The notes under the pieces are model-generated. The model was not told where the DNA came from and ran no database searches. It saw only the letters and a list, made by a program, of their open reading frames with translations. From Cherax quadricarinatus (taxonomy: Eukaryota > Arthropoda > Malacostraca > Decapoda > Parastacidae): DNA of 64,000 nt. Shown here piece by piece: positions 29,913 through 40,154 of the stretch. Made by a program: the position numbers and the translations under genes. The stretch is taken from positions 1-64,000 of the forward strand of contig NW_027195260.1 of NCBI RefSeq assembly GCF_038502225.1, in the 5' to 3' direction. The first letter of the stretch is position 1, and every line of letters starts with the position of its first letter.

Positions 29913-30426
29913 TTTTTTTGCCCTTCTTATCAGGCTGGTTAGGATTGACTAGTAACGTTTTGTTTGGTCTCTGGTTATGTGACCCATTCTGTACTGTTTT
30001 TCATATTGGTGTTTTGTATTTATGGATTTGAGAATGCTGGGTGTTAGCCAGGGACTGTTCAGTCTCTTAGCTGTCATCTGTTTAGTTTTTTTAGGGCAGT
30101 GCTTGTTATAGAGGTATTTGGTCTTTTTTAGAAAATTATTAATACATTCGTCAATATCTGTATAGATTTCTAGCTCAGTGTGCCAGACAATGTTTGCTAC
30201 TGCTGTTGTGAAGTTATTAATGGCTGCATCATTGTGAAGTCTGAAGGTGACTTTAGTAGTGTCTTGGGGTAATTTACCAAGAGTTGTTATGAGGAAAGTA
30301 GGGTAGTGGTCTGTGGTATTATCTGTAATTATGCCTGATTTTAAAGGGGATATGGTGTTGGTCCAGATGTGGTCAAGTAGGGAAACACTAGTTTACCTGG
30401 AGTTTACCTGGAGAGAGTTCCGGGGG

Positions 30427-32736
30427 TCAACGCCCCCGCGGCCCGGTCTGTGACCAGGCCTCCTGGTGGATCAGAGCCTGATCAACCAGGCTGTTGCTGC
30501 TGGCTGCACGCAAACCAACGTACGAGCCACAGCCCGGCTGATCAGGAACCGACTTTAGGTGCTTGTCCAGTGCCAGCTTGAAGACTGCCAGGGGTCTGTT
30601 GGTAATCCCCCTTATGTGTGCTGGGAGGCAGTTGAACAGTCTCGGGCCCCTGACACTTATTGTATGGTCTCTTAACGTGCTAGTGACACCCCTGCTTTTC
30701 ATTGGGGGGATGGTGCATCGTCTGCCAAGTCTTTTTCTTTCGTAGTGAGTGATTTTCATGTGCAAGTTCGGTACTAGTCCCTCTAGGATTTTCCAGGTGT
30801 ATATAATCATGTATCTCTCCCGCCTGTGTTCCAGGGAATACAGGTTCAGGAACCTCAAGCGCTCCCAGTAATTGAGGTGTTTTATCTCCGTTATGTGTGC
30901 TGTGAAGGTTCTCTGTACATTTTCTAGGTCAGCAATTTCACCTGCCTTGAACGGTGCTGTTAGTGTGCAGCAATATTCCAGCCTAGATAGAACAAGTGAC
31001 CTGAAGAGTGTCATCATGGGCTTGGCATCCCTCGTTTTGAAGGTTCTCATTTTCAATCCTGTCATTTTTCTAGCAGATGCGATTGATACAATGTTATGGT
31101 CCTTGAAGGTGAGGGTCTCCGACATGATCACTCCCAGGTCTTTGACGTTGGTGTTTCGCTCTATTTTGTGGCCAGAATTTGTTTTGTACTCTGATGAAGA
31201 TTTAATTTCCTTGTGTTTACCTTATCTGAGTAATTAAAATTTCTCATCGTCGAACTTCTTATTGTTTTCTGCAGCCCACTGAAAGATTTGGTTGATATCC
31301 GCCTGGAGCCTTGCAGTGTCTGCAATGGAAGACACTGTCATGCAGATTCGGGTGTCATCTGCAAAGGAAGACACGGTGCTGTGGCTGACATCCTTGTCTA
31401 TGTCGGATATGAGGATGAGGAACAAGATGGGAGCGAGTACTGTGCCTTGTGGAACAGAGCTTTTCCCCGTAGCTGCCTCGGACTTTACTCTGTTGACGAC
31501 TACTCTCTGTGTTCTGTTAGTGAGGAAATTATAGATCCATCGACTGACTTTTCCTGTTATTCCTTTAGCACGCATTTTGTGCGCTATTACGCCATGGTCA
31601 CACTTGTCGAAGGCTTTTGCAAAGTCTGTATATATTACATCTGCATTCTTTTTGTCTTCTAGTGCATTTAGGACCTTGTTGTAGCGATCCAATAGTTGAG
31701 ACAGACAGGAGCGACCTGTTCTAAACCCATGTTGCCCTGGGTTGTGTAACTGATGGGTTTCTAGATGGGTGGTGATCTTGCTTCTTAGGACCCTTTCAAA
31801 GATTTTAATGATATGGGATGTTAGTGCTATTGGTCTGTAGTTCTTTGCTGTTGCACTACTGCCCCCTTTGTGGAGTGGGGCTATGTCTGTTGGTTTAAGT
31901 AACTGTGGTACGACCCCCGTGTCCATGCTCCCTCTCCATAGGATGGAAAAGGCTCGTGATAGGGGCTTCTTGCAGTTCTTGATGAACACAGAGTTCCATG
32001 AGTCTGGCCCTGGGGCAGAGTGCATGGGCATGTCATTTATCGCCTGTTCGAAGTCATTTGGAGTCAGGATAACATCTGATAGACTTGTGTTAATCAAATT
32101 TTGTGGCTCTCTCATAAAAAATTAATTTTGACCTTCGACTCTCAGTCTGGTTAGCAGCTTGCTAAAAACTGAGTCATATTTTGACTTGAGTAGCTCACTC
32201 ATTTCCTTGCTGTCATCTGTGTAGGACCCATCTTGTTTAAGTAGGGGCCAAATACTGGATGTTGTTCTCGACTTTGATTTGGCATAGGAGAAGAAATACT
32301 TTGGGTTTCTTTCGATTTCATTTATGGCTTTTAGTTCTTCCCACGATTCCTGACTCTTAAAGGATTCCTTTAGCTTAAGTTCGATGCTTGCTATTTCTCT
32401 GACCAGTGTCTCCCTACGCATTTCAGATATATTGACCTCTTTTAGCTGCTCTGTTATTCTTTTCCATTGCCTGTAAAGGCAGCGCCTGTCTCTTTCTATT
32501 TTACATCTACTCCTCCTTTTTCTTAGAGGAATAAGCCTTGTGCATACATCGAGTGCCACCAAGTTAATCTGTTCTAGGCATAAGTTTGGGTCTGTGTTGC
32601 TTAGTATATCTTCCCAGCTTATATCGGTTAGGACTTGGTTTACTTGGTCCCACTTTATGTTTTTGTTATTGAAGTTGAATTTGGTGAATGCTCCCTCGTG
32701 ACTAGTCTCATTTTGTCGGTCTGGGGCTCCACGCAT
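30427..32736 (-). pseudogene. LINE A copy 2 ORF2: RT part, multiply broken
   Basis: Three frames: 32736-32122 (end of the endonuclease and linker), 32115-31234 (RT with PLHKGGS, YTDFAKAFDKCDH, VPQGTVLAPILF, SFADDTR) and 31131-30427 (thumb and C-terminus). Unlike copy 1, this copy shows the native 3' coding end: after CLPAHIRGITNRPLAVFKLA the frame ends SQTGPRGR and stop at 30427. A stop separates the first two frames. The third is separated by a small gap. The FADD pair is retained, but the frame breaks make it non-functional. Confidence 0.85.
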
Positions 32737-32897
32737 ACATGTCTGAACCTCAATTATGTTGTGATCTGATTATATTGTTTTTGATATGGTGACATTTCTT
32801 ATCAGATCATCATTGTTAGTGAAGATGAGGTCTAGTGTATTCTCCAGTCTAGTAGGCTCTATTATTTGCTGGTTTAAATTGAATTTTGTGCAGAGAT

Positions 32898-32901
32898 TTA
32901 A
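32898..32901. repeat. TTAA target-site duplication, left
   Basis: Left TTAA of the MITE; the right one is at 33977-33980. Confidence 0.9.
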
Positions 32902-33976
32902 CCCTTTCAGGGTCCAAGGTCCAAATCTGGAGTCACGCACCAGTGTCCAAGAATTTTAAAAAAAAAAAATTGTTATTTTTTCTTTTGAAATCGTAGAGAA
33001 TCTTTTTGTGAAGGTAATAAAACAAAAAGTACGAAATTTGGAGGAAAATTGATGAAATTATGCTCTCGCGAATTTTGATGTGTCAGCGATATTTACGAAT
33101 CGGCGATTTTGCCGACTTTGACTCCCATTTTAGGCCAATTACATTATTCCAGTCAACCAAATTCATAGCTATTTCACTAGTATTACTTCTATTCTATCGA
33201 TTGAACACAAGAAATCGCCAAGTCAACTGTTTCAACTACAAAATAAAGTGATCGGAAATTGTTAATTTGGCCAATTTAACACAAAGTTCAAAATATTCCA
33301 ATTTCAAAATAGGGTCCAGAATGAACAATGTAGGCATTCCTGGCACTAAACTAACATTTCCTCTGTTCATTAGTTATGTTTTGAGGCTTTACAAATAAAT
33401 TCCATTTTGATTTTTTATTCACATAATGAATTTTTATTCACACCAAAAAATAGAAGATTTACTGTTATGCAATACTGTAATAATTGTATAAATATCATCA
33501 CCATATTTGTGAATGTATATTAGACCCACCAGCTGATGTGTATTAGACGTGTGAGGTCGTTTGTTTACTCTTGAATATCTGCAAAAATTTAACATTTCTG
33601 CTACTTTGAGCTCAGTTTCAAGCCATTTCCAGTGCTAAAACCAATCAAAATCATCTCTATTTCTGTAATATGTCTTCCATTCTATCAAATGAGACCAAGA
33701 AATCGCAAATACAACTATAAAAAACATACGAAAAAACACTGCAAAGTTGCTGTTTTAATCAAAAAATCATGATTTCATTTTTTTTCTCTCATTATACACA
33801 GTGTGCTGCAGGATCTGTTTTATGTGGTGCACACATACCACATAGATGTATTCTCTCATATCTAGGCCCAAATGTACCACTCACAGTTTATCAGAGTGAG
33901 CTGAGCTCATGGCGTAGATCTACGGTTTGGACCCTGAACGTAAAGCCGTAGATCTACGGGACGGACCCTGAAAGGG
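32902..33976. mobile_element. piggyBac-type MITE, 1075 bp, in LINE A copy 2
   Basis: Terminal inverted repeats are CCCTTTCAGGGTCC (32902-32915) and its complement GGACCCTGAAAGGG (33963-33976). TTAA flanks on both sides (32898-32901 and 33977-33980). LINE A copy 1 has a single TTAA at the same place (CAGAGATTTAAAAGCTCG, around 6462), so this is a precise insertion with TTAA duplication. TTAA targets and CCC-starting ends are marks of the piggyBac superfamily. No transposase frame is present. A palindrome CGTAGATCTACG lies at about 33913-33924. The 3' side repeats GGACCCTGAA internally at about 33930. Relatives are listed at 42030, 51240, 51740, 56100 and 56748. Confidence 0.9.
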
Positions 33977-33980
33977 TTAA
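33977..33980. repeat. TTAA target-site duplication, right
   Basis: Right TTAA of the MITE; continues into AAGCTCGTGTGAGTG as in LINE A copy 1. Confidence 0.9.
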
Positions 33981-34514
33981 AAGCTCGTGTGAGTGTGAGT
34001 TTTCATCAGTGCTGCCTCCTGGTGTTATTACTGCAACAATATTATTTGCTATATTTCTCCATTTTAGGTGCCTTAAGTAGAAATCCCCCAGGAGCAAGAT
34101 GTTGGGTGCAGGAGCTGGAAGATTTTCCAGACAGTGGTCAATTTTTAACAGCTGTTCCTGGAATTGCTGGGATGTTGCATCCGGAGGCTTGTAGACTACC
34201 ACAATGACTAGGTTTTGGTTCTCGATCTTTACTGCAAAAACTTCCACTACATCATTTGAGGCATTAAGCAGTTCTGTGCAAACAAGTGACTCTGCGATGT
34301 ACAGGCCAACCCACCCCTTTTGCCTGTTCACTCTGTCACATCTGTATAGGTTGTAACCTGGGATCCATATTTTGTTGTCCAAGTGATCCTTTATGTGGGT
34401 CTCAGTGAAAGCTGCGAACACTGCTTTTGCCTCTGCAAGCAGTCCATGGATGAAAGGTATTTTGTTGTTTGTTGCTGGCTTTAGACCCTGTATATTTGCA
34501 AAGAAGAATGTCAT
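33981..34514 (-). pseudogene. LINE A copy 2 ORF2: endonuclease part
   Basis: The frame 34514-33954 contains FFANIQGLKP, FTETHIKDHLDN, QKGWVGLYIAESL and VVVYKPPD. The catalytic motif GDFN reads GDFY here, an Asn-to-Tyr change that should disable the endonuclease. This copy shows the frame across the region that is broken by the poly(C) run in copy 1. The MITE cuts the frame after LTL, so the last few residues of the open frame are MITE sequence. Confidence 0.8.
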
Positions 34515-34986
34515 CGGACTGGTGGTATTGTTGGTACTGGGGGGGGGGGGATTTTTTTTCCGGCATTAGTATCTGTATCTGTTGGTTTGGAGTGTAGGCC
34601 ATCGACTGTGGTTCCACTCCAGGAATGACTGGATTTGGTGTACAATTTCTGCCATTTCCTGCCAGTTTTTTTTTCCTTCCTGGCACTAAAAAACCTCTCC
34701 CTCTTGAGTGGCTGTGGCTACCCAGGTGTTCCCATGGCCTGGATGTTTTGTATCTTTTTTCCCCTTTACATGGTGTGCCTGGCAATTTAAGTTATAGCAC
34801 AGTCTTTCCTGTACTGAAGAGGTACACATTTCAGGGTGAAAAAGCTTACAGGAAGGGAGTTTGCATTTTCCTGTTGTCATATGGGCATGGCATTTTATAG
34901 GGTGGTCATAGTTGCACGTCCCATCTGTTTTTCCAGATTTCCCATGCCTGCAGATACCAAGTGCATAGTATGTGCACAGGCTTGGT
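34402..34986 (-). pseudogene. LINE A copy 2 ORF1: C-terminal remnant
   Basis: Contains CKLPSCKLFHPEMCTSS and ERLCYNLNCQAHH, that is most of CCCH finger 2 and finger 3, in two overlapping frames (34880-34686 and 34785-34402). Upstream it stops at about 34986, where LINE B sequence in the opposite orientation begins. The PHD finger and acidic repeats are lost. Confidence 0.8.
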
Positions 34987-35236
34987 CTCCTAGATGGGAA
35001 TTTCCCAAATTCCTTCTATCTTGCTCTATCTGAGCCCATGGAAGTCACCGAAATTATGAAGTCACTTAAAAATAACTCAGGGAATCTGTCTCATGTCCCA
35101 CCATTATTGTACAAGAGAGCGGCCCATGTCCTCTCGCATGCTATCTCATTACTTTTTAACAAGTCACTAGAAACTAGCACCTTCCCAAAACTACTCAAGA
35201 TGGCAAGGGTTACACCAATACATAAAGGTGGTGACC
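34987..35236 (+). pseudogene. LINE B: plus-strand RT fragment
   Basis: The open frame reads LDGNFPNSFYLALSEPMEV, then NNSGNLSHVPPLLYKRAAHV, then ARVTPIHKGGD, identical in order to residues 463-543 of LINE B copy 2 ORF2. It stops at the GGD of the RT core. It abuts LINE A copy 2 on the left with no visible target duplication. Confidence 0.85.
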
Positions 35237-35746
35237 GGTATGTACCGATCATGAACTGCCACCTGCACAAAGGCCCACAGCTCAACTCACTCGCAAATTT
35301 TCCCCAGAGACTGGCCTGAACTGAGTAAGAAAAGGGAGGTCTCGTCTTACTGTATGGGCCTTATAAAGGAGGACATCTACGGTATGTCGAGGTGCTCCAA
35401 CAGATTTCTCCAGGTCTAGTATGTGAACACGTGGGGGCGCCGCCTGCTTATCATTGCACTTGTTACTCCGATGGTGTCTGGTCTTAGAAGAAAGGGTACT
35501 GCAGTCTCAAACCCGTGTCACAGTATTCAAACTTGGGCTGCCAGTTCTCCCTGGCTAACATAACCTAGTGTTTGCCTACATTATCAGCCTATTACTACCT
35601 ACATTAAGGTCTTAGGTCTACATTATTATTATCTACAGTTGCCTCAATAATCCTAATATTAGTGTACTAACAGTATAAACTACCTATTTCTTCCCTGAAG
35701 GGTAAATCTATCAATTAAGATGTACCTTCCAACCACCTTCGCCAAC

Positions 35747-35748
<2 letters not shown>
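35237..35748. other. No recognised feature
   Basis: No coding frame and no repeat shared with the rest of the window. Positions 35560-35660 are simple in composition (CTACATTA blocks). Confidence 0.4.

Positions 35749-35814
<66 letters not shown>
35749..35814 (+). repeat. (GT)33 microsatellite
   Basis: Uninterrupted GT dinucleotide. Frames through it are artefacts. Confidence 0.98.
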
Positions 35815-35817
<3 letters not shown>

Positions 35818-35964
35818 GGGTGGGTGTAAGGGCCACCCAACCCAGCTGTTCATCCGTGACATGCAGGGATCTTTGTACGACATATCGGCCCTGTGGAACT
35901 TTAGGACTGAATAAATTTCCACTGAAACATTGGACATATTTTCCTTACTGGTGCATTTGCCTGA

Positions 35965-36255
35965 GACGGCGGAACACTTCCTACTGTGGTGCTCACATTA
36001 CCACTCTGCACGAACACTTCCTACTGTGGTGCTCACGTTAACACTCTGCACGAACACTTCCTACTGTGGTGCTCACGTTACCACTCTGCACGAACACTTC
36101 CTACTGTGGTGCTCACGTTACCACTCTGCACGAACACTTCCTACTGTGGTGCTCACGTTACCACTCTGCACGAACACTTCCTACTGTGGTGCACACGTTA
36201 CCACTCTGCACGAACACTTCCTACTGTGGTGCACACGTTACCACTCTGCACAAAC
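35965..36255 (+). repeat. 40-bp minisatellite, about 7 copies
   Basis: The unit contains ACGAACACTTCCTACTGTGG and TGCTCACGTTACCACTCTGC. The period is 40, so frames shift from unit to unit. It leads straight into CTGTGTGGCCTTGTGCACG, which matches the head of repeat G (23330-23350). Tandem arrays thus border both G copies. Confidence 0.9.
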
Positions 36256-36295
36256 TATTCTCTGTGTGGCCTTGTGCACGTTTGGGGTAAAGTAA
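36256..36295 (+). repeat. Repeat G copy 2, head
   Basis: TGTGTGGCCTTGTGCACGTT corresponds to 23330-23355. Separated from the rest of G (36715 onward) by about 420 bases. Confidence 0.55.
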
Positions 36296-36714
36296 AGCAA
36301 AATAAAATTTATTTCTTTGTAAAGGTTACAATGTGTAATTACAATTTTGATTTGCTAAGTACAAAGATAGCCACTGTCATGCCCAGGCAATTTGGGCAAA
36401 CTAATCTTAATAGAGAGTAGCTATTTAAAACTAGATAATAGTAAATAGTAACTATACTTAAAACTAGACAATAGTGGTTAGCTGTTTTACAATCTTATTT
36501 AAACTTGATAAAAGTGAGTAGGGTTTGGTAAAATAAACTTGAAACTGCACACAAAATCTACCTTACAAATAATGGTGCAGGTGGTAATATTTTATGGAAT
36601 GGCAGAATTAAAAGCCAGGAGATCACATGATAAGACTAATTAGCAGATGTTTTGGCAGATTTGGTTAATATTGAGAAATAAAATGATTTTATGGATTGGC
36701 AGAATTAAGTGCAA
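36296..36714 (-). repeat. Possible L2-like LINE 3' UTR inserted in repeat G copy 2
   Basis: The left edge AAATAAAATTTATTTC then TTTGTAAAGGTTACAATG is arranged like the antisense tail and 3' UTR of LINE B (16876-16930: tandem tail, then a GGATTACAATG-type block). No coding part is recognisable. It interrupts G between the two matching blocks. Confidence 0.4.
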
Positions 36715-36960
36715 TCATTAACCCTGCCTCTACTTCTTAACATCAAGGATTTGACCCTCCAGACTGTTAGGAGATCTTGGTCTGTACCTGCGCATTCTTA
36801 CTGGCTTCAGGGAGTATTAGAGACATATAATACGCAGTTATTAGTCAAATATCCTTCCACTTTGGTCGAGGTTCCTTTTCCGAGCACTGGAAGTCAGGGT
36901 TCGATACGACGTACACTGTGAGTGGCCCTATAAACAACAACAACAACAACATCTTGTGTT
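36715..36960 (+). repeat. Repeat G copy 2, body (empty site for LINE C)
   Basis: CAGACTGTTAGGAGATCTTG, CTGGCTTCAGGGAG, then GAGACATATAATACGCAGTT and ATTAGTCAAATATCC. It matches G copy 1 across the point where LINE C copy 2 is inserted, with no insert here. It ends AGTGGCCCTATAAACAACAA with further AAC units. Confidence 0.8.
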
Positions 36961-37014
36961 GTTGGTGGATGACTGTGATAAAGTGAACAATAAACAGTGT
37001 TTGTGGTGTCTAAC

Positions 37015-37170
37015 ACAGGTGAGTAACAACTGTGGTGTCTAACATAGGTGAGTAACAACTGTGGTGTCTAACACAGGTGAGTAACAACTGTGGTGTCTAA
37101 CAGGTGAGTAACAACTGTGGTGTCTAACACAGGTGAGTAACAACTGTGGTGTCTAACACAGGTGAGTAAC
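37015..37170 (+). repeat. 29-bp minisatellite, about 5 copies
   Basis: The unit is GTGAGTAACAACTGTGGTGT plus CTAACACAG. One unit has lost four bases (at about 37098). Confidence 0.9.
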
Positions 37171-37289
37171 AACTACCTTTATTACAATGCAACATTCATG
37201 TGCTAGATGATACATAGAGAGAGTTTGACCCATGAAATATAGTGTATTAAGGCGCCAGACATGATCATATCTTTGTCTTCTTGGCTGTG

Positions 37290-37380
37290 TCAGGTGTTAG
37301 GTGCTCAGGTGTTACCACTGTGTGGCAAAATATTTCCTAAATAAATATTCCATAGGTTGCATAAGTGTCTCCAATCTTCA
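37290..37380 (+). repeat. Repeat H, copy 3
   Basis: CACTGTGTGGCAAAATATTT, CCTAAATAAATATTCC and GCATAAGTGTCTCCAATCTT match copy 1 at 190-245 with substitutions. Confidence 0.65.
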
Positions 37381-37680
37381 GGTGTTAGTGGTCAGCAGCA
37401 GCAGGTGTTAGGTGGTCCACAGTGTTAGGTCAGCAGCAACAGGTGTTAGGTACTCAGGCAGCAGTAGGTGTTAGGTGGTGAGGCAGCAGCAGGTGTTAGT
37501 GTCAGCAGCAGCAGGTGTTAGTGAGGCAGCAGCAGGTGTAGTGTAGGTTACAGGTTATATAGCCAGTAGGAGTGGTGAGGAACAGGTTATAGTGCAGGCA
37601 GGTGTTAGTGTGGCAGATGTTAGGTCATCAGCAACAGGTGTTAGTACTCAGGACAGTAGGTGTTAGTGGTGCAGGTTTAA
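37380..37680 (+). repeat. Degenerate AGCAGGTGTTAG minisatellite
   Basis: AGCAGCAGGTGTTAG-type units of about 25-35 bp repeat irregularly about ten times, mixed with GTCAGCAGC and GGTACTCAGG. Irregular single-base losses may partly reflect sequence errors. Confidence 0.75.
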
Positions 37681-37976
37681 GTTGTAAGTTTAGGTTTATT
37701 TAATAAAACCATGTTGGCAGACATTCATATACAAAGTCATTATTTAACCAAGAACAACCTCAAGTTAATAGGTTTAATTAGGTACAAGTACACATAAATA
37801 CACTTAAATAAATTATCATATATAGTAACATGTACATTAACCTCCAGAGTAACACAGAAAAATCAAAGTGACTTAATTCCAATGTGGTCCTTGTAATATC
37901 TTATTATTTTAACTTTAAAACAACAATGCAACTCAACTGTAAAATAGTTACAAAGTAAGTTATATTAGGAATAAGG
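37681..37976. other. No recognised gene; AT-rich
   Basis: AT-rich sequence with TTTAATAAAACCATG near its left edge, possibly an old LINE 3' UTR on the minus strand. Nothing firm. Confidence 0.3.
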
Positions 37977-38094
37977 AGGCCCATGGCCTGGCAAGGCTGG
38001 AAACATTGGTGCATTTCCTTATACCTGTTGTCCCGCTCACCTAGCGAGCAAGTAGTTACCTGGGTGTTAGTGAGCTGGTGTGGGTTGCATCCTG
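37977..38094 (+). mobile_element. SINE copy 3, left part
   Basis: GGAAACATTGGTGCATTTCC, then TACCTGTTGTCCCGCTCACC and GTTAGTGAGCTGGTGTGGGT match SINE copy 1 at 27632-27725. The A and B boxes are lost. It breaks off at GCATCCTG, where LINE A copy 4 starts. Confidence 0.75.
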
Positions 38095-38682
38095 AGTTTA
38101 CCTGGAGAGAGTTCCGGTCAACACTCTTGCAGCCCGGTCTGTGACCAGGCTTCATGGTGGATCAGAGCCTGAACAACCAGGCTGTTACTGCTGTCTGCAC
38201 ACAATCCAACGATCTAACCACAGCGCCGCTGGTCAGGTACAGACTTTAGGTGCTTGTCCAGTGCCTGCTTGAAGACAGCCAGGGTCTATTGGTAATTCCC
38301 TATGTGTGCTGGGAGGCAGTTGAACAGTCTTGGGCCCTGACACTTATTGTGTTGTTCTAGCATAGTGATTAATCTCTGCTTTCGTCAGGGGATGTTGCAT
38401 TGTCTGCTCTTAGCCTTTGCTTTGTTGGGAGTGATTTCAGTGTTTGGTACTAGTCCCCTGTGACTTTCCAGGTGTATAATCCATGCATCTCTGCCAGATT
38501 CCAGGGGGAGTACAGATTCAGGAAACTCTCCAAGCAAGCCTCCTACATTTATATTTTATCTCCACATACGTGAAGGTTCTTCTGTACATTTTCTAGGTCA
38601 GCAATTTACGTGCTCTGAAAGGTGCTGTTCGTAGCAGCAATATTCCAGCCTAGATAGAAATGAAGGTGTACTGAAGAGTGTT
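38095..38682 (-). mobile_element. LINE A, copy 4: 3'-end fragment inserted in a SINE
   Basis: Starts GAGTTTACCTGGAGAGAGTT and CCGGTCTGTGACCAGGC, the LINE A 3' terminus, and runs to about 38682 (CAGCCTAGATAGAA, CTGAAGAGTG). It matches 30400-31015 with many small deletions. The SINE resumes immediately afterwards. Confidence 0.8.
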
Positions 38683-38805
38683 TCGAGATTGAGGAGCCAG
38701 TAATGAAATGAGACAGTCCCTTGATGACACACTCATCTCTTCTTAAGTTATCCTGTGTGGCTAACTATCTGCTTATAGATCCTAACAAAATTATCTATGT
38801 TAAAC
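38683..38805 (+). mobile_element. SINE copy 3, right part
   Basis: GAGATTGAGGAGCCAGTAAT, GACAGTCCCTTGATGACACA and GTTATCCTGTGTGGCTAAC match SINE copy 1 at 27735-27820. The TCTTA tail is eroded. Confidence 0.7.
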
Positions 38806-38871
38806 AGAGTTATTTTATTTGAAGACAAAGAGAGGATCATATTAAAGTATTAGGTACTTATTTATATTATG

Positions 38872-39010
38872 TTCAGTTTAATATCTTTATTGTGTACTTC
38901 CATAATTCCATCCCGGGTTTTAGTCAAAGATTACAGAGGCAGGTTACTGGTCCAGGGACTGACCTAAAGTTTGATACCTGGAAGTTAAGTACAAAGGTAA
39001 TGAAACCTAA
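38872..39010. repeat. Repeat E, copy 2
   Basis: CAGTTTAATATCTTTATTGT, CCATAATTCCATCCCGGG, AAAGATTACAGAGGCAGG, CTGGTCCAGGGACTG. Same order as copy 1 (8740-8880), with deletions. Confidence 0.65.
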
Positions 39011-39404
39011 TATTATGGTAACTATTAATTTACATAGGTTCATAGATAAATTTGATATATCTTAATTTTTAACATGAAATTCATTTAAACTGAATATACA
39101 GGCATTTGGTTACCATATTAACAATATGGTACAATATTGCTACCATTTTAACAATATAAGAATAATTTTCTCTCCTATTCATATATTTCTCCTTTATTCA
39201 TTAGATGTCTCTTCAGCTCTTTCTAAAGGATTATAATATGAAGAATGGCTTTAGCATGAGTAGGCATCCATTATTTTCCTCTTCAAGTCTATCTCCTTTA
39301 ATTTATTTACTTAGGTTAATGCCACTGTTATGTACATATGAAAATGAAAAATGTTTATTTATTGCAAAGCTAAGGTGTGGTTTACATGCTATTTTTTTTA
39401 TTTA
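39011..39404. other. No recognised feature
   Basis: AT-rich, no coding frame of note. Confidence 0.3.
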
Positions 39405-39850
39405 CACACATTTACATCGCCCAATTCCGCCAAGGCAGGGGTGGTCTGAAAGAAAAATTTCATCATCATTCACTCTATATCACTGAATGCTAGATAAGGT
39501 CACCGCATAGTTATAAACTGCAACATTAATTACCCTCCTCCAGAGTGTGTAGACATCATACTTCCCATCTCCAGACTCCAACCGGCCTGCCAGTTTCTCT
39601 GAATCCTTCATAAATAAAAGCATTTTTTCTACATTCCAACAGCATGTCAAATATTAAAACCATTTGTCTCCATTCACTCCTTGCAATAAATACATACTCT
39701 TGCATGCTTGCTGGAAGTCCAAAGCCTCGCACACAAAAACCTCCTTTACCTCTCTCCTCCAACCTTTCCAGGCCCACCCCTATCCCCGCCTCTTCCTCTA
39801 CCACAGACACATGCAGGAAACCCCACTACGAAGCATCCGTTACATGACCT
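39405..39850 (-). mobile_element. RTE-type LINE 3' region fragment
   Basis: The plus strand has CCGCCAAGGCAGGGGTGGTC, ACCCTCCTCCAGAGTG, CCATTTGTCTCCATTCACTC and AAAACCTCCTTTACCTCTCT. I recognise this from decapod genomes as the antisense of the terminal part of an abundant RTE-like element. Its coding potential is eroded. A second short copy of the first block is at 40245-40375. Assignment to RTE rests on memory of the family, not on a catalytic motif. Confidence 0.5.
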
Positions 39851-39969
39851 GCACTAAACTGATTTGCTCTGCTTGGCAGAGTCAGTTTTTCCTCATTTAA
39901 TTAATTGGAATGTACCAACCATTCCAGTGGAATTCCTGTAATTTAAATAATTTTGGTAATATCACTTCT

Positions 39970-40110
39970 CCATATGGCTTATTTGATCTATCACAGTTCA
40001 TCTAATATGACATAACAAATTATGAATAACAGGTAGAAACATGATATGACATTTGCAGAATGGAATAAAATATGCGTTATGTAACAGGTGGAGGCGCTAC
40101 AACCGCCTCT
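39970..40110. repeat. Repeat M, copy 2
   Basis: GGCTTATTTGATCTATCACA, TCATCTAATATGACATAACA and GAATGGAATAAAATATG follow the block order of 13548-13645. Confidence 0.55.
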
Positions 40111-40154
40111 GTTGTAGTAAACACTTGGCCCAGTGACGCATCTGAAGCCACTTC

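Larger units (their letters stand above)
27458..30390 (-). mobile_element. LINE F (L2-like, related to B), truncated
   Basis: Minus-strand LINE with an ATTT-type tail (27458-27480, read as AAAT repeats on the element strand), a 3' UTR interrupted by a SINE (27564-27860), an RT frame (29912-28098), and a decayed upstream part to about 30390 with in-frame stops (for example at about 29950). At 30390 it meets the 3' end of LINE A copy 2. It does not resume on the other side of that element, so F is truncated there. Confidence 0.8.
30390..34986 (-). mobile_element. LINE A, copy 2, interrupted by a piggyBac-type MITE
   Basis: Minus strand. The 3' end is at 30390-30420, where TTTACCTGGAG is doubled, giving a CCAGGTAAA tail on the element strand. 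Coding continues to about 34986, inside ORF1, where a LINE B fragment begins. The element is cut at 32902-33976 by the MITE. Apart from this insertion it follows copy 1 closely, so the two give filled and empty sites. Confidence 0.85.

Noticed and set aside
35965..36255. CRISPR-like array
   Set aside because: Units are directly contiguous without spacers, and the genome is eukaryotic.
39556..39810. 84-residue minus frame as a host gene
   Set aside because: The region matches a decapod repeat I associate with RTE 3' ends and includes blocks repeated at 40245.
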